Shown here: positions 8,929-17,553 of the stretch, one piece after another | Layout: each line of letters starts with the position of its first letter | Position numbering within the stretch: position 1 is the stretch's first letter | NCBI RefSeq assembly: GCF_000337815.1 | Contig: NZ_AOLN01000011.1 | Span: forward strand, 434,001 to 498,000 | Reading direction: 5' to 3' | DNA length: 64,000 bases | Source of the DNA: Haloferax mucosum ATCC BAA-1512 | Lineage (GTDB): Archaea > Halobacteriota > Halobacteria > Halobacteriales > Haloferacaceae | Notes under the pieces: model-generated | Told to the model about the DNA's origin: nothing | What the model saw: only the letters and a program-made list of their open reading frames with translations | The model's database searches: none | Program-made: the position numbers and the translations under genes

Positions 8929-10305
8929 ATGAGCACGACCCCTCCCGGACCGAAGGGCATCCCGCTTTTCGGCGCGAGCAGGCAGTACGCCCGTGACCCG
9001 TTCAGTTTCCTGACGGCAGTGGCGGACGCCTACGGCGACGTCATCCACTTCGACCTCGGACCGTTGGACACCTACATGCTCACGAATCCCGACGACATCG
9101 AGACGGTGCTCGTGAGCGAGGCGTCGAAGTTCCGAAAGCCGCAGTTTCAGGACCGGGCAATCGGTGAGTTGCTCGGTGACGGCCTGCTAATGAGCGAGGG
9201 TTCGACGTGGAAAAGACAGCGGCAACTGGCGCAACCGGCGTTCGACATGCGACGCATCTCGACGATGGCCGGGATGATGACCGACAGAACGGAGTCGATG
9301 CTATCGACGTGGACCGACGGCGACGTCATCGACGTGCAACTGGAGATGGCTCGGTTGACGGTCGAAATCATCGTCGATGCGATGTTCGGGACCGACCTCG
9401 ACGACGAGCGAATCAGGCAGGTACAGGAAAATCTCGAACCGTTGGGTGCACGTTTCGAACCGGACCCGGTTCGGTTTCTCACGCCTGATTGGGCACCGAC
9501 GAGAGAAAACCGCGAGTACAAACAGGCGCTGTCGGTTCTCGAAGACCTCATCTGGGATATCGTCGAAGAACGCCGCGGCACCGAGTTCGGGCGGCAACCG
9601 GCGTCGTCAGTGGCGGCCGACGACTCGGTCGAAGGGGAGCCGATGGACCTACTTTCAATTCTCCTCCGTGCCTACGACGCCGGCGAGCAGACCGAAACGA
9701 ACCTCCGCGACGAGTTGATGACGATGCTCCTCGCGGGCCACGACACGACGGCGCTGACGCTGACGTACGCGTGGTATCTGTTGTCTCAACATCCCGACGT
9801 AGCGGCGAAGCTCCACCGCGAGTTGGACGACGTGCTCGGCGGTCGGACGCCGACGTTCGAGGACGTGCGGCAGTTGGAGTACACAGAGCGCGTGCTAAAC
9901 GAGGCGATGCGGCTGTATCCGCCTGTGTACGTCATGTTCCGCGAACCGAAAGTGGACGTTCGACTCGGCGGCTACCGGATTCCGGACGGCTCGGCAATCA
10001 TGCTCCCGCAGTGGGTCGTCCACCGCTCGGAACGCTGGTGGGACAACCCGCTCGAATTCGACCCCGACCGGTGGGCACCGGAGCGGACGCGAGACCGACC
10101 GCGGTTCGCATACTTCCCGTTCGGCGGCGGGCCGCGCCACTGCATCGGCAAGCACCTCTCGATGCTCGAAGGGCGACTTATCCTCGGAACCGTCGCCCAG
10201 CAGTACGAACTCGACTACATCCGCGACGAACCGTTCTCGCTCCGCGGGTCGCTGACGATGCACCCACAGGAGCCGATGGGGATGCGACTACACGCCCGCG
10301 AGTAG
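8929..10305 (+). CDS. Cytochrome P450
   Basis: Heme-thiolate monooxygenase, 458 aa, soluble type with no N-terminal membrane anchor. The I-helix oxygen-activation motif AGHDTT is at about residue 269, the ExxR motif EAMR at 325-328, and the heme-ligand Cys405 lies in FGGGPRHCIG. Haloarchaeal P450s of this type belong to CYP174-like families; the substrate is unknown. The ATG at 8929 is chosen because the frame upstream reads through the promoter region; a TATA-like TTTTTATT at 8843-8850 predicts a leader of about 55 nt. No ferredoxin reductase gene is adjacent, so the redox partner must lie elsewhere. Confidence 0.95.
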   Translation: MSTTPPGPKGIPLFGASRQYARDPFSFLTAVADAYGDVIHFDLGPLDTYMLTNPDDIETVLVSEASKFRKPQFQDRAIGELLGDGLLMSEGSTWKRQRQLAQPAFDMRRISTMAGMMTDRTESMLSTWTDGDVIDVQLEMARLTVEIIVDAMFGTDLDDERIRQVQENLEPLGARFEPDPVRFLTPDWAPTRENREYKQALSVLEDLIWDIVEERRGTEFGRQPASSVAADDSVEGEPMDLLSILLRAYDAGEQTETNLRDELMTMLLAGHDTTALTLTYAWYLLSQHPDVAAKLHRELDDVLGGRTPTFEDVRQLEYTERVLNEAMRLYPPVYVMFREPKVDVRLGGYRIPDGSAIMLPQWVVHRSERWWDNPLEFDPDRWAPERTRDRPRFAYFPFGGGPRHCIGKHLSMLEGRLILGTVAQQYELDYIRDEPFSLRGSLTMHPQEPMGMRLHARE

Positions 10306-10345
10306 CTCGCCAAGAGCTGGTTTCGTCGTCAGTTTTCACCGCGGG

Positions 10346-10843
10346 TCAGGTCGGAAGCGAAATCGAAGCGGCGCTTTCGTGGAACGACGAGTCGTAGAGG
10401 TCAATCTGCGAGACGGTCCACGTGACGGGTTCGATGTCTCTTCCGGCGACCGCCCGCGCGTCCGCGACGGTCCCGCCGCGGGCGAGCGTGACGTGTGGGG
10501 TGTAGTCGTCGCCTTCGAGACCGTCGATAGCACCGAATTCGTCAACGAGTCGGTCGTGTAACGCGACGAGCCCCGGACTCTCGACTTCGAGATAGACGAC
10601 CGGTGCGGAACCGCGAGGTGGCTGTTCGAAGAAGTCGATGCCGGTCACGCGGGCATCGAACGCCGGTTGCCCGACGAGCGTCTGCCGGAGTCGTTCGCGG
10701 AGACGGTCGAAATCGTCGGCTTCGAAGCGCTTGCAGACGAGCGTGTGTCGGTCGCGGACGCGGTCGAACGAGGCGAGATACGGAAACAGGTCGGACGCGA
10801 GGCGGGCGACCCGCCCCGGAACCGGGACGTTCAGACTGTACAC
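10346..10843 (-). CDS. 2'-5' RNA ligase family protein (2H phosphoesterase)
   Basis: 165 aa. Two H-x-T/S-x type motifs mark the 2H phosphoesterase active site: RHTLVCKRF near residue 33 and PHVTLARGG near residue 117. Enzymes of this fold open or close 2',3'-cyclic or 2',5' phosphodiester links; the physiological substrate in haloarchaea is unknown. The first motif is HTLV, which retains His and Thr. Convergent with the P450 gene. Confidence 0.82.
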   Translation of the reverse strand: MYSLNVPVPGRVARLASDLFPYLASFDRVRDRHTLVCKRFEADDFDRLRERLRQTLVGQPAFDARVTGIDFFEQPPRGSAPVVYLEVESPGLVALHDRLVDEFGAIDGLEGDDYTPHVTLARGGTVADARAVAGRDIEPVTWTVSQIDLYDSSFHESAASISLPT

Positions 10844-10908
10844 GCCCGTTTCTCACGGGTGACGCACAAAGGCGTGTCGCCGTCGCCGCGACCGGACCGG
10901 CGAGAGGC

Positions 10909-11103
10909 TTAAATCCAGTCGAGGAACCAGAGGACGATGAGCGCCGCGGCGACAAGACCGAAAAGCGGGAGTCCAAGCCCGATAAGCGCACTAAACAGGC
11001 CGAACACCTCGCCGATGATTTCGAGGACGAGCCAGACGACCACGAGGACCAAGATGATTTTGAGCAGGTCCTCTAGGTCGATACCGCCGCGATTCGTTGT
11101 CAT
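10909..11103 (-). CDS. Small two-segment membrane protein (DUF7554-like)
   Basis: 64 aa: a short polar head (MTTNRGGIDLEDLL), then two hydrophobic stretches covering nearly all the rest and ending FLDWI. The ATG at 11103 is preceded on its strand by a TATA-like AAGTATTT (11129-11136) at leaderless distance. It is divergent from the band-7 gene and shares a 76-nt promoter region. Conserved in haloarchaea to my knowledge; function unknown. A role with the neighbouring membrane-scaffold protein is only a guess from position. Confidence 0.7.
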   Translation of the reverse strand: MTTNRGGIDLEDLLKIILVLVVVWLVLEIIGEVFGLFSALIGLGLPLFGLVAAALIVLWFLDWI

Positions 11104-11149
11104 ACCCGCCGCTCGGGTGCTCGGAGACAAATACTTGGTGGCCGCGTAG

Positions 11150-11156
11150 CTTTATT
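11150..11156 (+). promoter_or_regulatory. TATA-like box of the SPFH protein gene
   Basis: CTTTATT is centred 27 nt before the ATG at 11180, which decides that start over the GTG at 11165 and predicts a leaderless mRNA. Confidence 0.55.
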
Positions 11157-11179
11157 CGGCTTCGGTGTCACTCTCTTGT

Positions 11180-12400
11180 ATGGACAGCCTGTTCTACCAA
11201 CTCGGAAAGCTCTCCGCGTCAACGTCGGAGGCATCGAGACCGTCTGGGTCCGGCGGCGGTCGCGTGGATAGCGGTCCATCCCGCATTCCGCGTTGGGTCG
11301 GTCCCCTCGCAGTTGCGGTGGTGGTGTTCAGCATCGCCGTCATCGCCTTCCCGGTTACGCCGCTGACGCTCGCCGGCTACGTCGCCCTCGCGCTCGCAAT
11401 CGCGGCAGTGTACGACGCCGTCGAAATCGTCCAAGCGTACGAAAAGCGGACGCTCACCGTCTTCGGTGAGTACAACGGAATTCTCGAACCGGGGCTGAAC
11501 GTCGTCCCGCCGTTCATCTCCAAAACGTACCGCTTCGACATGCGGACACAGACGTTCGACGTACCCAGACAGGAGGCAATCACCGAAGACAACTCGCCGG
11601 TCACGGCCGACGCCGTGGTCTACATTCGCGTGATGGACCCCGAACGGGCGTTCCTCGAAGTTGACCACTACCAGCGGGCCGTCTCGCTTCTCGCGCAGAC
11701 GACTCTCCGTGCCGCCCTCGGCGACATGGAACTCGACGAGACGCTGGCACGACGCGACCACATCAACTCGCGTATCCGCCGGGAACTCGACGAACCGACC
11801 GACGAGTGGGGCGTCCGCGTCGAGTCCGTCGAAGTCCGCGAGGTCAAGCCCTCGAAAGCCGTCGAAAGCGCGATGGAACAACAGACCTCCGCCGAGCGCC
11901 GTCGCCGTGCCATGATTCTCGAAGCGCAGGGTAAACGTCGCTCCGCTGTGGAGGCCGCAGAGGGTGACAAGCAGGCGAACATCATCGAAGCGAAGGGGAA
12001 AAAGCAGGCCGCGATCCTGCGCGCACAGGGTGACGCCGTTTCGACGGTGCTCCGCGCTCGCGCCGCCGAGTCGATGGGCGAACGCGCCATCATCGACAAG
12101 GGGATGGAAACGGTGGCAAGTATCGGGATGTCGCCGTCTACGACCTACGTCCTCCCGCAGGAACTCACCTCACTGCTCGGTCGCTACGGGAAGCAACTGA
12201 CAGGCTCCGACGTGCAGGCGTCGGCCGGTCTGGACAGTCTCGGATTCGACCAAGAGACCCGGCAACTCCTCGGGTTAGACGACATCAGCGAGATACTCGG
12301 TGACCTCGACCTCGACGAGACGGCGGACATCTCGTCGGACGCCGTCGATATCGAAATCGAAGACGGCGGCATGGAGACCGAGACCGAACGCGTCGAATAG
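11180..12400 (+). CDS. SPFH/band-7 domain membrane scaffold protein (stomatin/HflK-like)
   Basis: 406 aa. After a polar N-terminus there are two hydrophobic segments (about residues 38-80), then an SPFH domain (AYEKRTLTVFGEYNGILEPG ... TAD AVVYIRV) and a long Ala/Glu/Lys-rich coiled coil (about residues 230-310, RRRRAMILEAQGKR and similar repeats). The tail is acidic. Stomatin-like proteins form oligomeric membrane microdomains and often accompany proteases; no NfeD-like partner is seen next door. The ATG at 11180 is preferred because a TATA-like box sits at leaderless distance. Confidence 0.88.
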   Translation: MDSLFYQLGKLSASTSEASRPSGSGGGRVDSGPSRIPRWVGPLAVAVVVFSIAVIAFPVTPLTLAGYVALALAIAAVYDAVEIVQAYEKRTLTVFGEYNGILEPGLNVVPPFISKTYRFDMRTQTFDVPRQEAITEDNSPVTADAVVYIRVMDPERAFLEVDHYQRAVSLLAQTTLRAALGDMELDETLARRDHINSRIRRELDEPTDEWGVRVESVEVREVKPSKAVESAMEQQTSAERRRRAMILEAQGKRRSAVEAAEGDKQANIIEAKGKKQAAILRAQGDAVSTVLRARAAESMGERAIIDKGMETVASIGMSPSTTYVLPQELTSLLGRYGKQLTGSDVQASAGLDSLGFDQETRQLLGLDDISEILGDLDLDETADISSDAVDIEIEDGGMETETERVE

Positions 12401-12574
12401 GCGGGGCGGCATCGTCACCGACGCCACTTCCGACACCGGTACCGTCGCCAACACCGCCACTGACACCGACATCGTCATCGCCGCCACCGAGGGAACCCGG
12501 ACGATTAATTCAATTTTATTTCTATTGTTCACGACGTAGAATAAGTTAACAGCGTCCGCGAGAGACCGACGTGC

Positions 12575-13069
12575 ATGAAGCAACAACCGTCGGTCGAAAC
12601 GCGGTCGTTGTCGGCGTCCCGCGCCGAGATGAGTGAGATTCTGATGCCGAACGATACGAACAATCTCGGGCGGGCACTCGGCGGACGCATTCTCGAATGG
12701 ATGGACGTGTGCGGCGCAATCGCCGGGCGTCGCTACGCTGAGGGGCAGGTCGTGACGGCGTCGATGGACCACGTGGACTTTCTTGCACCCATCGACGTCG
12801 GCGACGTGGTGACAGTCGAGGCGTACGTCTTCGACACCGGGCGGACGAGCATGGATATCAAGGTCGATGTGACCGCCGAGCGTCCGAGCGAGGGGAAAAA
12901 GCGAGCGACGATTACGTCGTTTTTTACGTTCGTCGCACTGGACGAAGACGAAACGCCGGTACCGGTCCCGAAGCTGGTCTGTGAGTCCGACGAGGAGCGC
13001 GAACTGCGGGACTCGGCGCTTCGGAAGCGCGAAGAACACCGCGCCGCGTTGGCGGAATCGAACGCGTAA
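12575..13069 (+). CDS. Acyl-CoA thioesterase, hotdog fold (YciA-like)
   Basis: 164 aa hotdog-domain protein. The segment MPNDTNNLGRALGGRILEWMD contains the usual Asn/Gly motif and catalytic Asp of YciA/acyl-CoA thioester hydrolases, and VVTASMDHVDFLAPI is the second conserved strand. Such enzymes hydrolyse acyl-CoA in lipid or degradation pathways. The upstream region (12505-12530) is AT-rich and holds a TATA-like TTTTATT. The C-terminal about 30 residues are charged and probably flexible. Confidence 0.88.
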   Translation: MKQQPSVETRSLSASRAEMSEILMPNDTNNLGRALGGRILEWMDVCGAIAGRRYAEGQVVTASMDHVDFLAPIDVGDVVTVEAYVFDTGRTSMDIKVDVTAERPSEGKKRATITSFFTFVALDEDETPVPVPKLVCESDEERELRDSALRKREEHRAALAESNA

Positions 13070-13096
13070 CGCAGGCCGTCGAAACGGGTCTGCCGG

Positions 13097-14089
13097 TTAC
13101 CAGTCGAGTTGGCCGCCGGATTGGTACTCGGTGACCTGCGTCTCGAAGAAGTTCTTTTCTTTGTTCAGGTCAACCTGCTCTGTCATCCACGGGAACGGGT
13201 TGTCGGTTCCGAACTCGGCGTTCATCCGGAGTTGTCCGAGGCGACGGTCGGCGACGTATTCGACGTATTCGGCGAACTGGTCGGCGCTCATGCCGAGTAC
13301 GTCCGGCGGGCACGCCTCGCGGGCGTAGGTTCGTTCGAGTTCGACGGCCTCGACGATGAGTTCGCGGACTTCGGCTTCGAACTCGTCGGTCCAGACGCCG
13401 GGGTTCTCGTCCCGAACCGTGTTGATGAGGTCGATTCCGAAGTTGAGGTGGAGCGATTCGTCGCGCATGATGTACTCGAACTGCTCGCCGACGCCGACCA
13501 TCTTGCCGCGGCGCTTCAGCGCGAGCATCATGGCGAATCCGGCGTAGAAGAAGACGCCTTCCATGATGACGTAAAACCCGACGAGGTCTCGGAGAAACGC
13601 GCGCAGGTCGTCGTCGGTCTCGATGGTAAAGTCGTCGTTGTCGATGGCCTGCGTGAGGCTCACGACGTAGTCGTCTTTCGCCTCGATAGTCGGAATGCGG
13701 TCGTACATGCCGTACATGTACTCCGGGTCGAAGCCGAGCGAGTCACAGCAGTAGATGAACGTGTCCGTGTGGATAGCCTCTTCGTAGGCCTGCCGCAGGA
13801 GATATTGGCGGCACTCGGGCGCGGTCACGTGGTCGTAGATGGCGAGGACGATATTGTTCGCCGTGAGCGACTCGGCCGTCGAGAAGAAGCCGAGATTCCA
13901 CTCGACGAGACGGCGCTCGGACTCCGTGAGGTCGCCGGTCTTCCACTGTTGGACGTCGTCACCCATGGGGACTTCCTCGGGAACCCAGTTGTTGGCGACG
14001 CCCTGTTTGTAGTACTCGCGGGCCCAGTCGTAGTCGATAGGCAGTATCTTGTTCGGGTCGTGTTGATTGTCGTTGTTGACTATCGGCAT
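13097..14089 (-). CDS. nrdB: Ribonucleoside-diphosphate reductase small subunit, class Ic-like (Phe in place of radical Tyr)
   Basis: R2 subunit, 330 aa, carrying the dinuclear metal site that starts radical chemistry for dNTP synthesis. Metal ligands can be read as Glu73, Glu104, His107, Glu177, Glu211 and His214. The spacings (31, 3, 70, 34, 3) equal those of Chlamydia trachomatis R2 (Glu89, Glu120, His123, Glu193, Glu227, His230). The residue at the radical tyrosine position is Phe111 (EAIHTDTF), and the first ligand is Glu rather than Asp. Both are hallmarks of class Ic enzymes that use a Mn/Fe cofactor instead of a tyrosyl radical. The gene follows nrdA by 90 nt on the same strand and is probably co-transcribed. 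Annotation as small subunit is certain; class Ic is a strong inference. Confidence 0.95.
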   Translation of the reverse strand: MPIVNNDNQHDPNKILPIDYDWAREYYKQGVANNWVPEEVPMGDDVQQWKTGDLTESERRLVEWNLGFFSTAESLTANNIVLAIYDHVTAPECRQYLLRQAYEEAIHTDTFIYCCDSLGFDPEYMYGMYDRIPTIEAKDDYVVSLTQAIDNDDFTIETDDDLRAFLRDLVGFYVIMEGVFFYAGFAMMLALKRRGKMVGVGEQFEYIMRDESLHLNFGIDLINTVRDENPGVWTDEFEAEVRELIVEAVELERTYAREACPPDVLGMSADQFAEYVEYVADRRLGQLRMNAEFGTDNPFPWMTEQVDLNKEKNFFETQVTEYQSGGQLDW

Positions 14090-14179
14090 CTGTGGATTGG
14101 TGTCGTCTGTGACCGATTTGCTTGCGGTGCCGTCTGTTGTCTTGCTGGCCGTGCCGTCGTGTTTGTAGTCGGTACGTCG

Positions 14180-16657
14180 TTACTGGCAGGCGTCACAGGT
14201 CGGGTCCTCGACGCTCGGGAGATCACAAGATCGACCGCCATCCGTGACTTCTTCCGTCGAGTCGTCAGAGTCGGATTCGGACGCATCCGCGGTGTCGCCG
14301 CCGGAGGAACCACGGAACTGCGTGTCGTCGTACTCGCTCGTGTCGAGCGTGGACTTCTCGATTTGCGACGCGCCGAGGGTGCGCAGGTAGTAAGTCGTCT
14401 TCAGACCGAGTTTCCACGCGGTCCGGTAGACCTCGTTCAGGAGTTCACCATCGGTGCTCGGGAAGAAGACGTTGTGCGACTGGCTCTGGTCGATCCAGAC
14501 GGCGCGCTGTGCGGTGAGGTGCAGGAGGTGCCGCGGGTCGATTTCGAACGCGCCGCGGTGGAGTTCACGGATGTCCTCCGGAATCGCCTCGATGTCGGTG
14601 ACAGAGCCGTCGTGATACGTCAGGAGGTCGCGCATCTGCGCGTCCCACAGACCCTCGGCTTCGAGGTCCGAGACGAGGTGTTCGTTGACGACCGTGAAGT
14701 CGCCGGACATGTTCGATTTGACGTAGAGGTTGGAGTAGCGCGGTTCGATAGAGGGCGTCGTGCCCGCGATGGTCGAAATCGTCGCGGTCGGCGCGACGGC
14801 CATCGTGTTGGAGTTGCGCATCCCGTGTTCGGCGACGTGTTCGCGGACGCGCTCCCAGTCGAGCGTCTCGGTCCGGTCGATAGGAATCTCGCGGCCGCGC
14901 TCGGCTTCGAGCATATCGACGGTGTCCTGCGGCAGGAGACCGCGGTCCCACTTCGAACCCTCGTAGGTCTCGTAGGTGCCGCGTTCGGCGGCGAGCTTCG
15001 AGGAGCCGAGAATCGCGTGGTACGCGAGCAGTTCGGCCGCATCGGACGCGACATCGACGGCGTCGGCCGACGCCATGGGCACGCCCAGCTCGACGAGCGC
15101 GTCGTGGAAGCCCATCATGCCGAGACCGACGGGGCGGTGGCGCATGTTCGAGCGCTCCGCGCGGTCGGTCGGGTAGAAGTTGAGGTCCACCACGTTGTCG
15201 AGCATGCGCATCGCCGTCTCCGCGGTCTCGGCAAGTTTCTCGCGGTCGAAGCCGTCGCCGTCGGCGGCAACGTGCTGTGAGAGGTTGATAGAGCCGAGGT
15301 TGCAGACGGCCGTCTCCTCGGAAGAGGTGTTGAGCGTGATTTCGGTACAGAGGTTCGACGAGTGGACCGTTCCGACGTGGTCCTGCGGCGAGCGGACGTT
15401 ACAGGGGTCCTTGAACGTAATCCACGGGTGCCCCGTCTCGAAGAGGCGCGTGAGCATCGTCCGCCAGAGGTCGGCGGCTTCGACGCGCTCGAACTGGTCG
15501 ATTTCGCCCTCGTCGGCCAGTCGTTCGTACTCCTCGTAGCGTTCCTCGAACTCGGAGCCGTACGTCTCGTGGAGGTCCGGAACCTCATCCGGCGAAAAGA
15601 GCGTCCACGCTTCGTCGGCCTCGACGCGCTTCATGAACAGGTCCGGCACCCACGCCGCCGTGTTCATGTCGTGTGTGCGACGGCGCTCGTCGCCGGTGTT
15701 GCGCTTGAGGTCGAGGAAGTCCGGGAAGTCCATGTGCCAACAGGCGAGGTAGGCGGCCGCCGCCCCGCGACGCTTGCCCGAGCGGTTGATGGCCGAGGTG
15801 ACGTCGTTGGAAATCTTGAGGAACGGCACGGTTCCGGTCGATTCGACGCCGGTCGAAGAGATGAGCGAGCCAGCGGCACGAATGTTCGTCCAGTCGTTGC
15901 CGAGACCGCCGGACCACTTCGAGAGCTTCGCGTGGGCCTTGTAGGAGTCGAAGATATCGTCGAGGTCGTCTTCGACGGTCGTGAGGTAACACGACGAGAG
16001 TTGCGGGTGCGTCGTTCCCGCGTGGAAGAGCGTCGGCGTCGAAAAGAGGAACCGAAGCGTCGAAAGCAGGTGGTAGAACTCCTTGGCGCGTTCCTGTCGG
16101 TCGGCCACGTCTTCGCGGAGGGCGATACCCATCGCAACCCGCATCAAGAAGGCCTGCGGGAGTTCGAGTCGTTCTTCGTCGGCAGTGCGGAGGAAGTAGC
16201 GCTGATAGAGCGTATCGACCGCGGTGTAGTCGAACAGGTCGTCGCGGTCGAGCGCGAGTTCCGCGGCGAGGTCGTCGAGGTCGTAGATGAGCATCCGCTC
16301 GTCGAGCAGGTCGGTCTCGACGCCGAAACGGATGTTCTCGACGAACGTGTCGCGGTAGACGTCGTCACGGGTCTCGTCGTCCGGACGCGAGCCGACGACT
16401 TCCTCGAAGTAGCCCTGCAAGAAGACGTTAGCCGCGAGGCTGTCGTAACTCGGGTCGCGGTCGATACGCGCAGTCAGGGCGTCGGTGACGACATCGTACA
16501 CTTCTTCGCGCGTCGCGCCGTCGTACAGATTTCGCTGTGATTCCTCGTGGAGCGTGTCGAGCGTCTCGTCGGAGAGGTCCGTCTCGGTCCTCGCCGTCGC
16601 CCGGTCGAGGATTGCGCGTATCATCTCGTCTAGTTCGGTCGTTGCTGTAGTACTCAT
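14180..16657 (-). CDS. nrdA: Ribonucleoside-diphosphate reductase large subunit
   Basis: Catalytic R1 subunit, 825 aa, no intein. The thiyl and redox cysteines are recognisable in LSSCYLT, SSNLCTEI (active-site thiyl Cys) and AVCNLGSINL; the radical-transfer tyrosine pair is in LKTTYYLRTLG. The C-terminal tail ends CDACQ, the mobile CxxC pair re-reduced by thioredoxin-like proteins. The N-terminus is short: it begins in the helical part of the ATP-cone (ELDEMIRAILDRA) without the first beta strands that carry the nucleotide-contacting Lys-Arg, so overall-activity control by dATP may be altered. The frame is closed upstream by TGA at 16697-16699 with no ATG, GTG or TTG between, so the start cannot simply be moved. 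Confidence 0.96.
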   Translation of the reverse strand: MSTTATTELDEMIRAILDRATARTETDLSDETLDTLHEESQRNLYDGATREEVYDVVTDALTARIDRDPSYDSLAANVFLQGYFEEVVGSRPDDETRDDVYRDTFVENIRFGVETDLLDERMLIYDLDDLAAELALDRDDLFDYTAVDTLYQRYFLRTADEERLELPQAFLMRVAMGIALREDVADRQERAKEFYHLLSTLRFLFSTPTLFHAGTTHPQLSSCYLTTVEDDLDDIFDSYKAHAKLSKWSGGLGNDWTNIRAAGSLISSTGVESTGTVPFLKISNDVTSAINRSGKRRGAAAAYLACWHMDFPDFLDLKRNTGDERRRTHDMNTAAWVPDLFMKRVEADEAWTLFSPDEVPDLHETYGSEFEERYEEYERLADEGEIDQFERVEAADLWRTMLTRLFETGHPWITFKDPCNVRSPQDHVGTVHSSNLCTEITLNTSSEETAVCNLGSINLSQHVAADGDGFDREKLAETAETAMRMLDNVVDLNFYPTDRAERSNMRHRPVGLGMMGFHDALVELGVPMASADAVDVASDAAELLAYHAILGSSKLAAERGTYETYEGSKWDRGLLPQDTVDMLEAERGREIPIDRTETLDWERVREHVAEHGMRNSNTMAVAPTATISTIAGTTPSIEPRYSNLYVKSNMSGDFTVVNEHLVSDLEAEGLWDAQMRDLLTYHDGSVTDIEAIPEDIRELHRGAFEIDPRHLLHLTAQRAVWIDQSQSHNVFFPSTDGELLNEVYRTAWKLGLKTTYYLRTLGASQIEKSTLDTSEYDDTQFRGSSGGDTADASESDSDDSTEEVTDGGRSCDLPSVEDPTCDACQ

Positions 16658-17022
16658 GGTGTTTCGACCGTCGGGTTTCCGGCGAATCCACTCGCGTCAG
16701 AGATAGTGTAGCCACTCACAAAGCGGCCGCAGTGGCCTCGAATCGAGAGATTCGCGGGGGAACCGACTGTACCCAAAGGTCCGGTCGAAGCGATAAAAGA
16801 TTTGCCAACCAAATTTGTGATAGTGCAATTGTGTTTGTTTTACGTGTGCGGACGAGTCGTCAGCGGCGGTTCGCCCGGCAGGTCACAGAGAGGACTCTCT
16901 CCGGGGACGAATACCCGAGGTTGGAGAACCAAAGGGAACTACAGAAGAACTCGGGAAATCAGGGATGTCGAGAATCAGAGTCTACGGACCGAAATCGCCG
17001 GTTCGACGGAATTGAGCGCCGG
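16658..17022. promoter_or_regulatory. Intergenic region upstream of nrdA (promoter, possible regulatory repeats)
   Basis: This 365-nt gap has no convincing gene. On the minus strand a TATA-like TTTTAT at 16793-16798 would give nrdA a leader of about 110 nt. The heptamer GATAGTG occurs twice (16702-16708 and 16819-16825), the second within an AT-rich stretch at 16800-16850; these could be regulator contacts such as an NrdR-type site, but they do not match an NrdR box clearly. Confidence 0.4.
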
Positions 17023-17463
17023 TTACTCGTCGCCGCTGGTCCGGACGGTCAGGACGGGCACGGCCGATTTTCTGACGACGCGTTCGGTGACGCTCCCGAC
17101 GAGATAGTGGTCGAGTCCGGTTCGACCGTGTGTCGCCATCACGACGACGTCGATGTCGGCGTCTTCCGCGTAGTCAAGGATGACGTCGTGCGGGACACCT
17201 TCCTCGACGAGTTTTTCGGTGGCGATGGTATCTGGAAGGGCGTCGATAGCCGCGTCGGCGGCGTTTTCGGCGCGCTCGCGTTCTGACTTCTCCCACACGT
17301 CGGGTGCGATACCGGCGGACGGCGTCTCGAATCGGTTGCGCGAGTCGGCGACCGAGAGGACGTGGACGGTCGCGCCGTACGTCTCAGCGAGCGTGGCCGC
17401 GTGTTCGATTGTCTCGTCTGTCGCGTCGCTCCCGTCGGTCGGGAGGAGGATGTGGTCGTACAT
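17023..17463 (-). CDS. Universal stress protein, UspA family
   Basis: 146 aa single Usp domain. It opens with the typical MYDHILLPTDGSDATDETIEHA and ends with the nucleotide-binding loop ATHGRTG ... GSVTERVV, where G-x9-G-S is intact although the first Gly of the usual G-x2-G is Ala. ATP binding is therefore likely but not certain. The gene is on the same strand as the upstream TauE gene, 90 nt apart. Confidence 0.92.
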   Translation of the reverse strand: MYDHILLPTDGSDATDETIEHAATLAETYGATVHVLSVADSRNRFETPSAGIAPDVWEKSERERAENAADAAIDALPDTIATEKLVEEGVPHDVILDYAEDADIDVVVMATHGRTGLDHYLVGSVTERVVRKSAVPVLTVRTSGDE

Positions 17464-17553
17464 CGGAATAGCTGGGTTGGACGTTGGGTTCGAGAGTGGA
17501 GTAGGTTGGGGTTCGGTTCAGAAACTGGACGATGCGAGAGTGGGGTGGCTCGG

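Noticed and set aside
12401-12574. Thr/Asp-rich short reading frame after the SPFH gene
   Set aside because: Only a low-complexity continuation in another frame; no start signal and it runs into the AT-rich promoter of the thioesterase.
13109-15280. Long plus-strand open frame of 723 codons opposite nrdB/nrdA
   Set aside because: Mirror of the real genes in GC-rich DNA; composition rich in Arg/Val with no domain, while the opposite strand encodes two clear RNR subunits.
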